The notes beneath the pieces are model-generated. The model saw only the letters and a list, made by a program, of their open reading frames with translations, had not been told where the DNA came from and did no database searches. Shown here in pieces: positions 33,308 to 43,409 of a stretch of 64,000 nucleotides of DNA. Where the stretch lies: positions 278,001 through 342,000 of the forward strand of contig JAVXUO010002170.1 of NCBI GenBank assembly GCA_033065855.1, read 5' to 3'. The DNA is from Escallonia rubra. Lineage: Eukaryota; Streptophyta; Magnoliopsida; Escalloniales; Escalloniaceae. How positions within the stretch are numbered: the stretch's first letter is position 1; each line of letters begins with the position of its first letter. The position numbers were made by a program, and so were the translations under genes.

Positions 33308-36300
33308 AATTTACGCACATGTAGTGTCGAATAGGTGAGGATAAGCACTTCGCATTGCCTCCTCTGGTTCCCAAGTAACTTGCTCTGTATTGTGATTTCT
33401 CCACAGTACCTTTACCAGAGGTATCACCTTGGTCCTCAGTATTTGTTCACGACGGTCTGATATTTCCATCGGTACCTTCTCGTAATTCAAATTCGTCTGG
33501 ATATCCTCGGGACGATGCTGTAATACGTGAGTCGAATTATGCACATACTTCCTCAATACCGACACGTGGAACACATTGTGAACATGCGATAGGTCTGGTG
33601 ACAATGTCAGATGATACGCCATCGGTCCAATCCTCTCAAGGATCTCATAGGGACCAATATATCTAGGGCTGAGCTTGCCCTTCATGAGTCAGATAGTTCT
33701 GCTCATGAGTCTTCAACTGCCTTGATGCATAGGCAATGACCTTCCTGTGTTGCATCAATACACAACCAAGCCCTCTCCAAGAGGCATCGCTATAAATTAC
33801 AAACTGTCCTGAACCTGATGGTAATGTCAACACCAGTGCCCTCACTAGTCTTTGCTTCAGCTCCTGGAAGCTGAACTCACACTCATCAGTCCAAACAAAC
33901 TGCACATTCTTTCGTGTTAACCGAGTCAACGGTCCTGCAATCTTGGAGAAACCTTCCACGAATCGCCTGTAATAACCTGCTAGACCCAGAAACTACGCAC
34001 CTCCTTTACCAAGGTCTTTGCCACTCTGTCACCGTCTTAATCTTTTTCGGGTCCACAGAAACACCATCCTTAGATACCACGTGTCTAAGGAAACCAACTT
34101 GTTGTAGCCAAAATTCGTACTTCGAGAGTTTCGCGTATAACTTGTGGTCTCTCAGTCATTGCAACACTAGCCTCAAATGTTCTCTATGCTCTTCCTCCGA
34201 CCTCGAGTATAATAGAATATCATCGATGAACACGATCATAAACTGATCTAAATAATCTCAGAACACCCTGTTCATGATATCCAAAAACGCTGCTGGGGCA
34301 TTCGTTAAACCAAAAGGCTTAACCACAAATTCATAATGCCCGTAGCGTGTCCGAAACGCTGTCTTCGGTATGTCTTCCTCTCTTACCTTCAATTGGTGAT
34401 ACCCTGACCATAAGTTGATCTTCGAAAAGTAACAAGCACCCTGAAGCTGATCAAACAAGTCTTCAATACGGGGCAATGGGTAGTTGTTACGGATCGTAAT
34501 CTTGTTCAACTCTCTGTAATCGATACAGAGCCTCAGTGTACCGTCCTTCTTCTTCACAAAGATGACTGGAGCACCCCATGGGGATACGCTAGGACGTATG
34601 AATCCCCGATCTAATAGCTCCTTCAACTGCTCCTTCAGCTCTTTCATCTCAGCTGGAGCCATACGATACAGTGCCTTAGATATAGGCTCCGAACCCGGAA
34701 CAAGGTCGATCACGAACTCTATCTCCCGATCTATAGGCTCCCCTAGCAACTCCTCAGGAAATATATTCGGATACTGCTCTACGACAGGAATAGACTTCAA
34801 CTCATTACCATTATGACTCGTATCAATAACATGTGCTATATATCCCTGACAACCCCGTCGCAGTAATCGTTGCTCTTTGATAGCCGAAATGATACTAACC
34901 AGCCCATTCGGTTTAGTCCCACGGTAAACAAACTTAGGCTGACCAGGTATATCAAAACGAACTAATTTCCCATGACAATCCACATACGCATGATTGGCAG
35001 ATAACCAATCCATGCCTAATATAATGTCAAAATCACGAATAACTAAGGGGATGAGGTCCACGTGAAGATCTCTATTCTCAATACGAACACTACAATCACA
35101 AAGGGTCGTCGATACTATCAAGGACTCTCCCAACGGAGTTCCTATCGTGAGTTCAGTCTCTAAAGGTTGGGTTTTCACCCTCAATCGCCGTGCAAATGTA
35201 GGTGATACAAAAGAGTATGATGCTCTTGAGTCAAATAATACACGAGCATCTAGCGAGTTAACTGGAAGTGTACCTGACACCACATCATTGGATGTCGCAG
35301 CATCCTGAGCCGACATAGAAAAGAGACAAGCTGATGTCTTGGGCCTTTGCCCTTATTGAGACTGCTGAGTAGGGTCTTGCTAACTTTGTCCTCCTCCCTG
35401 ACGAGGAGCACTGCTCGCTGCCACACTGGCTATAGGAGCGGGACAGAAAACTGATTGTATTCTCCCTGGCTGATGGGCAATCTCGAACCTGATGTTCTGT
35501 GCTCCCACACTTGTAGCATTCCCTAGTAACTTTATAACACGGTCTGTCGCCATGGTTCTTCCCGCATGTAGTTCATGGAGCAGCTTGAGAAACTGCTCTG
35601 GTACTCGGACCCGTACTCTGTGTAGATCGTTGCCCTGGCTCAAGTTGTGTGTCTGGACCCAAAACCCTGTGCCAATCTAGCTCCCTCACTCTGTGCACCC
35701 CTATAACCCATTTTCTGCACTGGTCGACCCCCAAAATTCTGTCCAGGTCTAAATCCTTGATGTGAAGCGGATCTGAATCCCTGGCTCAGCTCCATCCTCT
35801 GACCATGAGCACTCCGATGCAGTGCAAAAGAAAGCTGTTGACGCTTGTCAGCCTCTGAGGACCTACCCTCATGTCTGTCTTTCTTCTGGCCACCTTGGCG
35901 CTGCTCAAACCTCTTCTTGTTGGATCTGGACTGTTCCAATGCATGCGCCAGATCCACACTCCGCATAGCTTGAAAACCAAGCGGAGATTACTCAATCCCT
36001 CAAACTAGGCCTAAGCCCCCACTCAAATTTCCAACACCTGTCTGTAAATCTGGCCAATCGTGAAAACCTCATCTCATACTCCCCACTGTCTCCCTGTCCG
36101 CCTGAGTTATGTTGGCGAACTCTCTCAACATCTACTCGCGGTAGCTCGCAGAGAAATACTGTTTATTGAATAGCTCCTTGAACTGTTCCCAAGTCACCTT
36201 AGACCGTTGCTGCGGAGTTTTGCTGGCCTCCACCATCTTCCACCATTGCTCAGCCTCGCCTCTCAGCTTATATACCACAAACTCCCTGCTTATCCGTACA

Positions 36301-36489
36301 CCCAATAACTCGGAATATCTTCTCCAATTTCACAATCCAGGACTCTGCTTCTGTAGGGTCCACTGACCCGTTGAAGTTTGCCGGATTCCGTTTGTTGAAC
36401 TCGCTTAGGGTACTCTCTTCCTGTGCTTGCGGTTGTGGCTAAACAGGATTTTATATACCCTGTTGCTGATTGACCAAATTCTGGGCCAT
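33308..36489 (-). pseudogene. Gypsy gag-pol remnant
   Basis: Gag starts MAQNLVNQQQG (36489) and shows NPANFNGSVDPTEAESWIV, TWEQFKELFNKQYFSASYRE and a knuckle C-YK-C-GSTE-H-QVRD-C (35474-35521). Protease reads [10 protein letters not shown] near 35210-35240, where D-T/S-G-A is expected, so the active-site Gly is lost. RT (34258-34690) has [20 protein letters not shown] and, after a stop at 34257 or so, FIDDILLYS (34219-34230). RNase H starts at 33663-33959 ([17 protein letters not shown]). Directly after YLTHEG the sequence jumps into [13 protein letters not shown], the integrase C-terminus, so the rest of RNase H and the integrase zinc finger and DDE core (roughly 1.5 kb) are deleted. Confidence 0.88.
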
Positions 36490-36537
36490 GATACTCGTGG
36501 ATGGTCCAGATTTGGCTTTTTTTTTTTTTCAAAAAGT

Positions 36538-36800
36538 GCTAACCGCAGTTCTTTAAAGCGGTTAGGGTAGTTGCCAGATTTACCCTTTGTAGTGTAAAAT
36601 CTCCTAATCGCGGGTCTTTGTAGCGGTTAGTGACCCACCATTAATGCCCTAACCACTACACTTACTGGGGGTTAATGGCCCACATAAATGCCCTAACCGC
36701 TACACTTACTGGGGGTTAGTGGCCCACATAAGCGCCACAAAGAGTAGCGATCAGTGGGCCCTAACCGCTACTCTTTGTAGCGATTACATGGGGCCCTAAA
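36538..36800. repeat. TAGCGGTTAG-type tandem and palindromic repeats
   Basis: Contains two tandem units of about 44 bp (36647-36690 and 36691-36734, each CCCTAACC-CTACACTTACTGGGGG...). A perfect 12-bp palindrome arm pair CAAAGAGTAGCG / CGCTACTCTTTG follows around 36738-36780, and GCGGTTAG repeats more distally. Such clustered direct and inverted motifs resemble subterminal repeats of CACTA-type DNA transposons, but no CACTA terminus was found. Confidence 0.6.
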
Positions 36801-36804
36801 TGTG

Positions 36805-36822
36805 TGTGTGTGTGTGTGTGTG
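36805..36822. repeat. (GT)n microsatellite
   Basis: About nine GT units after AAAT. Confidence 0.9.
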
Positions 36823-37890
36823 TTAATCAAATTTGATTTGGGTGTCTATGAAGGTTAATCAAATGATTGGGTTCTTTCATTGCGGTGGTAGAAGATGGGA
36901 CATTAGTTCCTTGATCAAGTTGTTCTTTAAAGCATCTTATCTAGGGTTATTTGACAAGACCTTATTTGAATATTGACGCCTCACCTTGAAGTTTCCTTGA
37001 TGGTTATAAAGGAATTTGGAATCTTCACCATTTACCTATTATTTTCACTGCTCCAATACTGCTATAAGCTGGCCTTAGTTGTAACACTGGTTCCACCATC
37101 CAAACCATCACCACCATCATTTATAGGACCTTACCGAACTGCGCTTACAACAATTGACCCATCACCAAATTGCCACATTCCAACCTTACTAAACCTTAAT
37201 TGTCCCCATTTGATCCCAAAGATATTATTGTGTGCTAATTTAACCCACTGCCAATATATACGCACATTTAGCAATTTTAATTTTGTTTGATCAAAACACA
37301 TCTCGTATTATTTTTTGACAAGTCTTTGGGAAGATTAAGTTTGATATGTGGGGCTTCTTGGGGTGTTCGATGGCATATGGATGTTTTCTCATTCTCTCGG
37401 CAATGGCATTCCGATGGATATTAGGCGTGGCAGAGCAAGGTATCAGTACCTGAAGGTTGTGTTAGGTTAGAATTTATTATGATATTTACACGTATTTGAA
37501 GAGTAAAGAGAGAGATATGCATTTTAAAAGTATATGATCTTGTCACATCAGCCAACACCGTTAAATAATGTGATGGAACGTTAACAAGGAGGAATCTGGT
37601 ACTCTTTTTCCAAATTTTGGATATGAGTGTGCATTTTGGCAAAACTGATTCCTTGATTGTAATTACACCACAATCTCAACGATATAAGTGATATCATCCC
37701 AAACAAAATTAGAGTGACGCAAGGAATTTGTTTGAGTTCTCCGAGGTCGAGTAAACACCTCTTCCCTTGTGTAGTAGACGAATGGATGTTACTTCACATT
37801 TACCCTGACATGTTACTATTTTAGGAGGTTGACTAATGGAATTTGTGGAGGTTGAAGAGGGCAGTGGAGATTAAAGGAGGGGTGAGAGTA
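36823..37890. other. No recognisable gene
   Basis: AT-rich spacer with no domain-bearing frame. Confidence 0.5.
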
Positions 37891-38323
37891 GGCGCCAACT
37901 GTTTGATGAAATGCCACTGAGAAGATTTGGTGGGTGATTTGTATTGTCGTGACACAAGTCTTACTCTGCAAAAAAACAAGTAATTAAATGCAACTGTATT
38001 CGTCCGTTTGTATAATTATTCAACCACTTTGCAAAAAAGCAAGTAACCAATCCTCAACCTCCACAAATCTCCACCGCCCTCTTCAACCTCCACAAATCCC
38101 CTCGCCCAATCCTTAATTTCATCCAACAAATCAATCCTCAATGTCTAGATCTAGGGGAAATCTAAAAATTCTTGCTTTTTTACAGAGTAATTGAATATTG
38201 ATACAAACGGACGAAAACATTTGCATCTAATTACCTTTTTTTTTGCAGAGTAAGACTTGTACACGAGCACCATATCTGAAAATCTAAAAATTCTCAGTGG
38301 CATTTCATCAAACAGTTGGCGCC
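37891..38323. repeat. Inverted repeat carrying a PPR-like gene fragment
   Basis: Arms 37891-38043 and 38171-38323 are inverted copies (about 153 bp each, diverged) around a 127-bp loop. Each arm encodes a pentatricopeptide-like helix: RRQLFDEMPLR on the plus strand left, and EGRQLFDEMPLR then VLVYKSYSAKK on the minus strand right. QLFDEMP is a classic PPR motif of plant organelle RNA-binding proteins. Sequence outside the arms (CTCTTCAA-C/T-CTCC...AATTTCAT-CAACAAATCAATCC) is also repeated in the loop and on the right flank. It is probably a captured fragment, not a gene. Confidence 0.7.
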
Positions 38324-38399
38324 CCTCTTCAATCTCCGAAAATCCTCTCACCTAATCCTCAATTTCATCTAACAAATCAATCCACAATGTAGAGGAAAC

Positions 38400-39346
38400 T
38401 TGATGCAGGACTTGGGCGAGTTGGTGGGTGGGTGGGTCGAGGCGGGGCGGGCTGGGGGGGGGAAGGGGAGAGGAGGGGGTGGGGGAAGGTCTCATCCGAG
38501 TGTTATTTTCAATATTAATGGTAGGATTCTTATCCCTTTTAAAAAAAAAAACTATTCGGAGCTATTAGAACATTTTGAACACGGGTATCAAGTCTCCGGC
38601 CTTCTCTTCCTCACCCATCCCCGTGCCGTCCAACAAAATCCTCTAAGCACAGCAGTCCACCTCTGCATTTTTCTCTATCGAATATAGAATCTTTTCCTCC
38701 ATCTCTTATCTTCTCCTCCATTTCATTGGTAACAACAGAAGCCAAGCTAGTGCTTCAACCCACGCAGCTACCTTTTGCAAAGGTACCTCTCTTGTTTTTC
38801 ATTTTCTTTCACTCAGTTTTGGTGTCGCCAATCTCCTCGGTTTATTGCTTTTCTCCCAAGTATCTATGGTTTTTTCCTTGTTATTAGCCTTCTTAACATC
38901 ATCTTTCATGGAACTTGTAATTGCTTGTTCATGGAACAGTTTTGTGGTTAGTAGCATGTGGGTGTACTGTATTATATGGTTATCAGTTGAAATTGTAATT
39001 GGTTACTAATGGAACATGTCACATATATGGAACTTGTAACTAGGTTCAAACTACCCTCTGATTTTCATGTTCTTGTTTAATTTTCTGGCTAAAGTTAGGT
39101 TGTGTATGGTTGTTGTAACTTGCAAAGATGATTGAAGAGACCAAACTACTATGGACTTTATTTTTCAACTTCTTTTCTCTTTGAGTTGCTTACTATCTGG
39201 AGAACACAATACCATTTCCTTTTAAATCAGTTATATCTACATTACAACGTTTCCCAGATGAGTGATTGTGGCAAAGATGATGATGTTGCAAAGTTACTGG
39301 AAAAGACATTTCTTAATCATGGCCTACCAAGAATGCTTATCTTTTT
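38400..39346. other. No clear gene; possible flank of Harbinger-2
   Basis: A G-rich tract (38415-38490) is followed by pyrimidine-rich sequence with a good donor context (TTTTGCAAAG then GTACCTCT near 38781). A short frame MSDCGKDDDVAKLLEKTF (39259-39312) leads up to the long-TIR element. It might be leader and start of the Harbinger-2 Myb/SANT gene, but I cannot confirm it. Confidence 0.3.
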
Positions 39347-40336
39347 TAGGGTTAAATAGCGAATGGCCCCTTCTACTTTAAACATTGTGCGATTTGCCCC
39401 CCTCCACTTCAAATTTAAGCATTAAATCCCCCCACAGTTACAGAAAATGGGCACCTTAGACGGGTCCGTTACGAATAGCGTGAAATGACCAAAATACCCT
39501 TATTTCCTTATTAGCTAATGACCCTCTGTACTATACACGGTGTGCAATTCCCCACCACCCCCCCCCCCCACTTACAGAAATTGGGCACCTTAGATTGAAA
39601 CCGTTAAATTTAAATGACAATTTTGCCCATGCCCCTCCCTCCATCCCTTCCCCCCCACACCCGTCAGACTAGTCCCACACCCCCTTTTGCGCTACCAGAT
39701 TCGCCGCAAACAAGGGATTGCAGCAATCCGCGCCTCTTCCTCTGGTCAGCCCCACCACAATCGGTGCATTCACTGACCACAACCACCGGTCGTTTTCTCC
39801 GACAACAGGGAGTTACAACAACAAAAAAAAGGAACCACGATTGTCATTGGTATATCATCGCTAGCTCAACAGCTACCATGATCAGCGTCGCAATAACCAC
39901 CACGACCGGCACCACTCTGGCCAACTCCCCCAACTTTATATTGTCCAGCTACACATGGTCGCGAGTTGCCTCCTCGCCGCCACTTCCCACCGCCTTGCGT
40001 CTACAAGACAGTGGGGCTTCTTCATCGGCCACCAACCGACCGGCGCAATCAGCACCGGTAGCAGCAATCCCCACAGACGCACGCTATCAGCATCTGATTG
40101 CCGCACATCCGTCCAGATCCGTGCCACCACGATCGACAACCACGTCCACAAATCACAGGTCTAACCTCCGTCATCACGCCGTCCCAAATAGCGTCCCATG
40201 ACCACCATGACCGACTGCACTCCGATGGGGCTGCATTAGATTTGTGATGACGTTGCCGCCACAGCCACAGGAGAGCAACGTGTGTGTATGTTTGCAGTGG
40301 GTGCGCATCTGTGTGTGGGTTTAAGGTATGTGTGTA

Positions 40337-40381
<45 letters not shown>

Positions 40382-40827
40382 TGGGTGTGCGTGGTGTGTG
40401 TATGTGGGATTGAGTAAAAAGTCTGAGAGGAGAGAAAAAGAAGTTGAAAAGATGGTATTAAACCTAAATAGGGTAAGGAAATAAGGGTATTTTGGTCATT
40501 TCACGCTATTCATAACGGACCTGACTAAACTGCCCAATTTCCGTAAGAATGTGTGTGTGTGGGGGGGGGGGGGGGGGAATCGCATACCATATATAGTACA
40601 GGGGGTCATTAGTTAATTACCCCTAAAAGCATGGGCAAAATTGTCATTTATAAAAAAAATCGTTAGTCAACGCGCGTGTTGACCATGCGCTGTTAAATTT
40701 AACGGTTTCCGTCTAAGGTGCCAATTTCTGTAAGTGTGGGAGGGGGGGTAAGTGATTAATTTTGAAGTGGAGGGGAGAAAATCGCACACCGTGTATAGTA
40801 CAGGGGGTCATTCGCTAGTTACCCCTA
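39347..40827. mobile_element. Long-TIR element with mosaic ends and CA/GT core
   Basis: The left end TAGGGTTAAATAGCGAATG...CCTCCACTTCAAA pairs with the right end (reverse complement TAGGGGTAACTAGCGAATG...CCTCCACTTCAAA). A second, inner terminus-like block (GCTAATGACCCTCTGTACTA at about 39512, partner at 40590-40625) lies inside on each side. The core is C-rich on the left (39640-40250) and GT-rich on the right (including a (GT)n tract near 40340-40376). It encodes no transposase. It sits at the start of a Harbinger-type Myb/SANT gene. The T-rich flanks prevent definition of the target duplication. Confidence 0.75.
40340..40376. repeat. (GT)n microsatellite
   Basis: About 18 GT units within the long-TIR element core. 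Confidence 0.9.
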
Positions 40828-41690
40828 TTTTTTATTGAGCGGTTGGATAATGCTTATATTTTTATTGATCAGTTGGATGAGGAGGTTAAGAAATATCATG
40901 TGACATATAACAATTTCACACCTGCTGCTTGGACTTCAATCAGAACCCAATTGGTTACAAAAAGGTTACCCTTATTTGCTAGGGCGACTCAAGAATAAGT
41001 ATCATTCATTGGCAACTGAGTATAAGCAGTACGCAAAACTGCTCTCATCAACCACTCGACTAGGAGGAAATCCTATTTTGGGTAACGTTGTGATGAGACG
41101 TGGACTAGGCTAACTAAGGTATAAATTCTTCCGTTCATATGTTTCAACCATTCTTTTTTATTTTTCCTTTTTCACATATTCTTAAAGGTCGTGAACTCAC
41201 ATGATTTGCTTACTTTTATATAGGAAAATAGTTGGGATAAGAATTTTCGAAGAAGAGGAGGTCCTAAGTATTCACAGTTGCAAATTATTTTGGTACTATT
41301 GTTGCAATGGGGATAAATACTCAAGCTTCAGAAAATGTGCCATCGAAACTGTAGAAGGCGAGCTATGCGTTAAGAAGAAGATGAAGATGTCGATGATAAG
41401 GACTCCGCTTATGGATCGAAAGAGGAATAGGGCTTGTATAAAAAGGATGAGAGTTATGGTTTAACTTGTCAAGTTAGCTGGGTGGTCTAGCTAACAGTTC
41501 CAAAAAGAGAGCAGAGCTTTTAGAAAAGAAGTTGATGTCGAATTCATCTTGGTGTAAGGGTAAGGTTCAGAGTGTACGACTGAAAGCGATGACTCTAAGA
41601 AGAAGGTTAAGGAATCTATTGCATGTTTAGGTAAATTCGAGGGCATTGATGTAGAGCAATATGTAAAAGGTCGACACAATTCTTAACTTG
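40828..41690 (+). pseudogene. Harbinger-2 ORF1 relic: Myb/SANT-like protein
   Basis: Plus-strand sequence reads FIDQLDEEVKKYH, FTPAAWTSIRTQLVTK and, in another frame, LKNKYHSLATEYKQYAKLL, the helices of the Myb/SANT-like domain of plant Harbinger ORF1. A donor-like GGTATAAAT near 41117 and acceptor TATATAG (ending 41222) lead to a second exon with FRRRGGPKYSQLQIIFG (about 41248-41300) and a degraded KFEGIDVEQYVKGRH-type tail. Several frameshifts. Truncated or disrupted on its 5' side by the long-TIR element. Confidence 0.65.
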
Positions 41691-42883
41691 CAGTGACATT
41701 GTGGGGGTGTTTCCCTAGTTTACGTTTGCCGGCTATTAATAACAAGTTGTTTGCTTTTCTTTTTTGTTAGATTTCTACTTTATGTTTACTGTGTAACGTC
41801 TACTATTGCATTCTGTTGTCATATTCACTCATTTAGTGTATCTGAACTAGTGGGGTTTTCCCCTCACATATACGAGGGTGATAAATTGGTTTTTGTTTGT
41901 GTTAGATCAATGCACTAATTGAGCCTATATTTTTGAAAAGATGGATCCACATATTGTTAGGACATGTAATAATTATCAATTGCTTGATGAGTTAAATGAG
42001 ATTAAGGGCATGGAGTTGTTTAAGGTCGCAAAGGTTATAGGCGCACTACGGATTGCGTAGTATCAAGATATGTACACAAAATAAATGGCCCATGAGAACT
42101 TCAGCGCCTAAAGGGTATGACTATTGTCTAGAACAAATTAATGGGAGTGAACACCCATGGTGATCATTCACAATACAGGGACAGGAAAGGGCAGAGATGC
42201 GCGCATAGAGGGTCTGGGAAACAAAGCAATGGACAATAAGCTTAGAGGTAACCCTTCATTCTTATGTGTCTTATGCATTGTATTATTAAACTTGTATGAA
42301 AGTAGAATCTGTGATATTTTGAGGATGAACACGCTAGTTTTCATAGCATTATGTGAGCTTTTGAACGCTGAAAGTGGTTTGCAAGATTCTAGACACCCTA
42401 GAACAATTAGCAATTTTCCTACTTGCACTTGCGCACAATGAAAGGAACCGCATAGTTGTGGAGCGCTTCCAGCATTCGGGCCAAACTGTGTCTTATTACT
42501 TCAGCTATGTTCTAAAGAATGCCTACAAGCTTGCACCGTAAATGGTTTAGCCCCCAGATCAAATGATGTTTCACCATAAACTCTACATAACCCAAAGTAT
42601 TATATCTATTTTAAAGGTATTTTTTGAGTGAATGTAAACTTGCCAAATTTAATTGATATTCTTACATATATTTATGTACTTATGTGTAGAGTTGTCTTGA
42701 AGCAATTGATAGTACTTATACCGACATAGGCATACTAGCTAACGAGAAAATTCATTACTGTGGAAAAAAATGACATTACGCAGAATGTAATGTGCGTGTG
42801 CTCATTTGAAATGTGCTTCAGCTAGGTTATGATAGGTGAGGAAGGAACTGCGCATGATTCTCGAGTGCTTTTCGAAATATAAT

Positions 42884-43094
42884 TATTAGAGTCAACTTCG
42901 TAAATTAAGGAATCTCCTTAATTTACTCACAATCATATCAATCTTGTTGTATCTTGTCAATACTTAATTTGTACATTGTCAATCCTTGATTTATTCATTG
43001 TATTAATTGCTAGGTCAACTGTAATGCCTACAAATACAGGCCTCCGATGTAGTCTTAAACACACAGAAATATACATACATTTTCTATTTTAACT
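42884..43094 (+). repeat. Left LTR of copia element
   Basis: 211 bp, ending just before the primer-binding site. It lacks the roughly 32-bp segment present in the right LTR. Confidence 0.85.
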
Positions 43095-43108
43095 TGGTAT
43101 CAAGAGCC
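43095..43108 (+). other. Primer-binding site (initiator tRNA-Met type)
   Basis: TGGTATCAAGAGCC directly abuts the left LTR, the usual position and sequence type for plant copia elements. Confidence 0.85.
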
Positions 43109-43409
43109 CTTTCTGGGATCTTTTTTTTCTTTCTCTCCCCACCCCTTTCTCATAGCACCAATGCTGCTGTCATATATCCACGGCACGCCTCCGTGCATTC
43201 TTATTATTCTTCCGCTCTATTTCAAGCTCTGACGTTAGACAGTGCGCCAATGCACCTCCCCTGTAGCACGCTTCACACGCGCCAACGCGCCCACGTGCTG
43301 CACTCGCCTCGTGCTGATCTGCCTCTTCTTACGCGTACACGCGCGGGCACCAGGTTCAAACTCCTTCCTAGTTCAGCCCGACCAGGTGCTTTAAAAAAAA
43401 TAAAAATCT

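Larger units (their letters stand above)
30484..36489 (-). mobile_element. Ty3/gypsy chromovirus-like element, 5' LTR missing
   Basis: The minus-strand order is gag (start 36489), protease, RT, RNase H, integrase C-terminus, then a 2.8-kb LTR (33277-30484). Chromovirus affinity rests on the gag type (ESWIVKLEKIF, WEQFKELF), a CCHC knuckle and the C-terminal tail RYIGPYEILERIG...VTWEPEEAM. No copy of the LTR is found beyond the gag start, so the 5' end is deleted. The integrase core is also gone. It is dead and non-autonomous. Confidence 0.88.
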
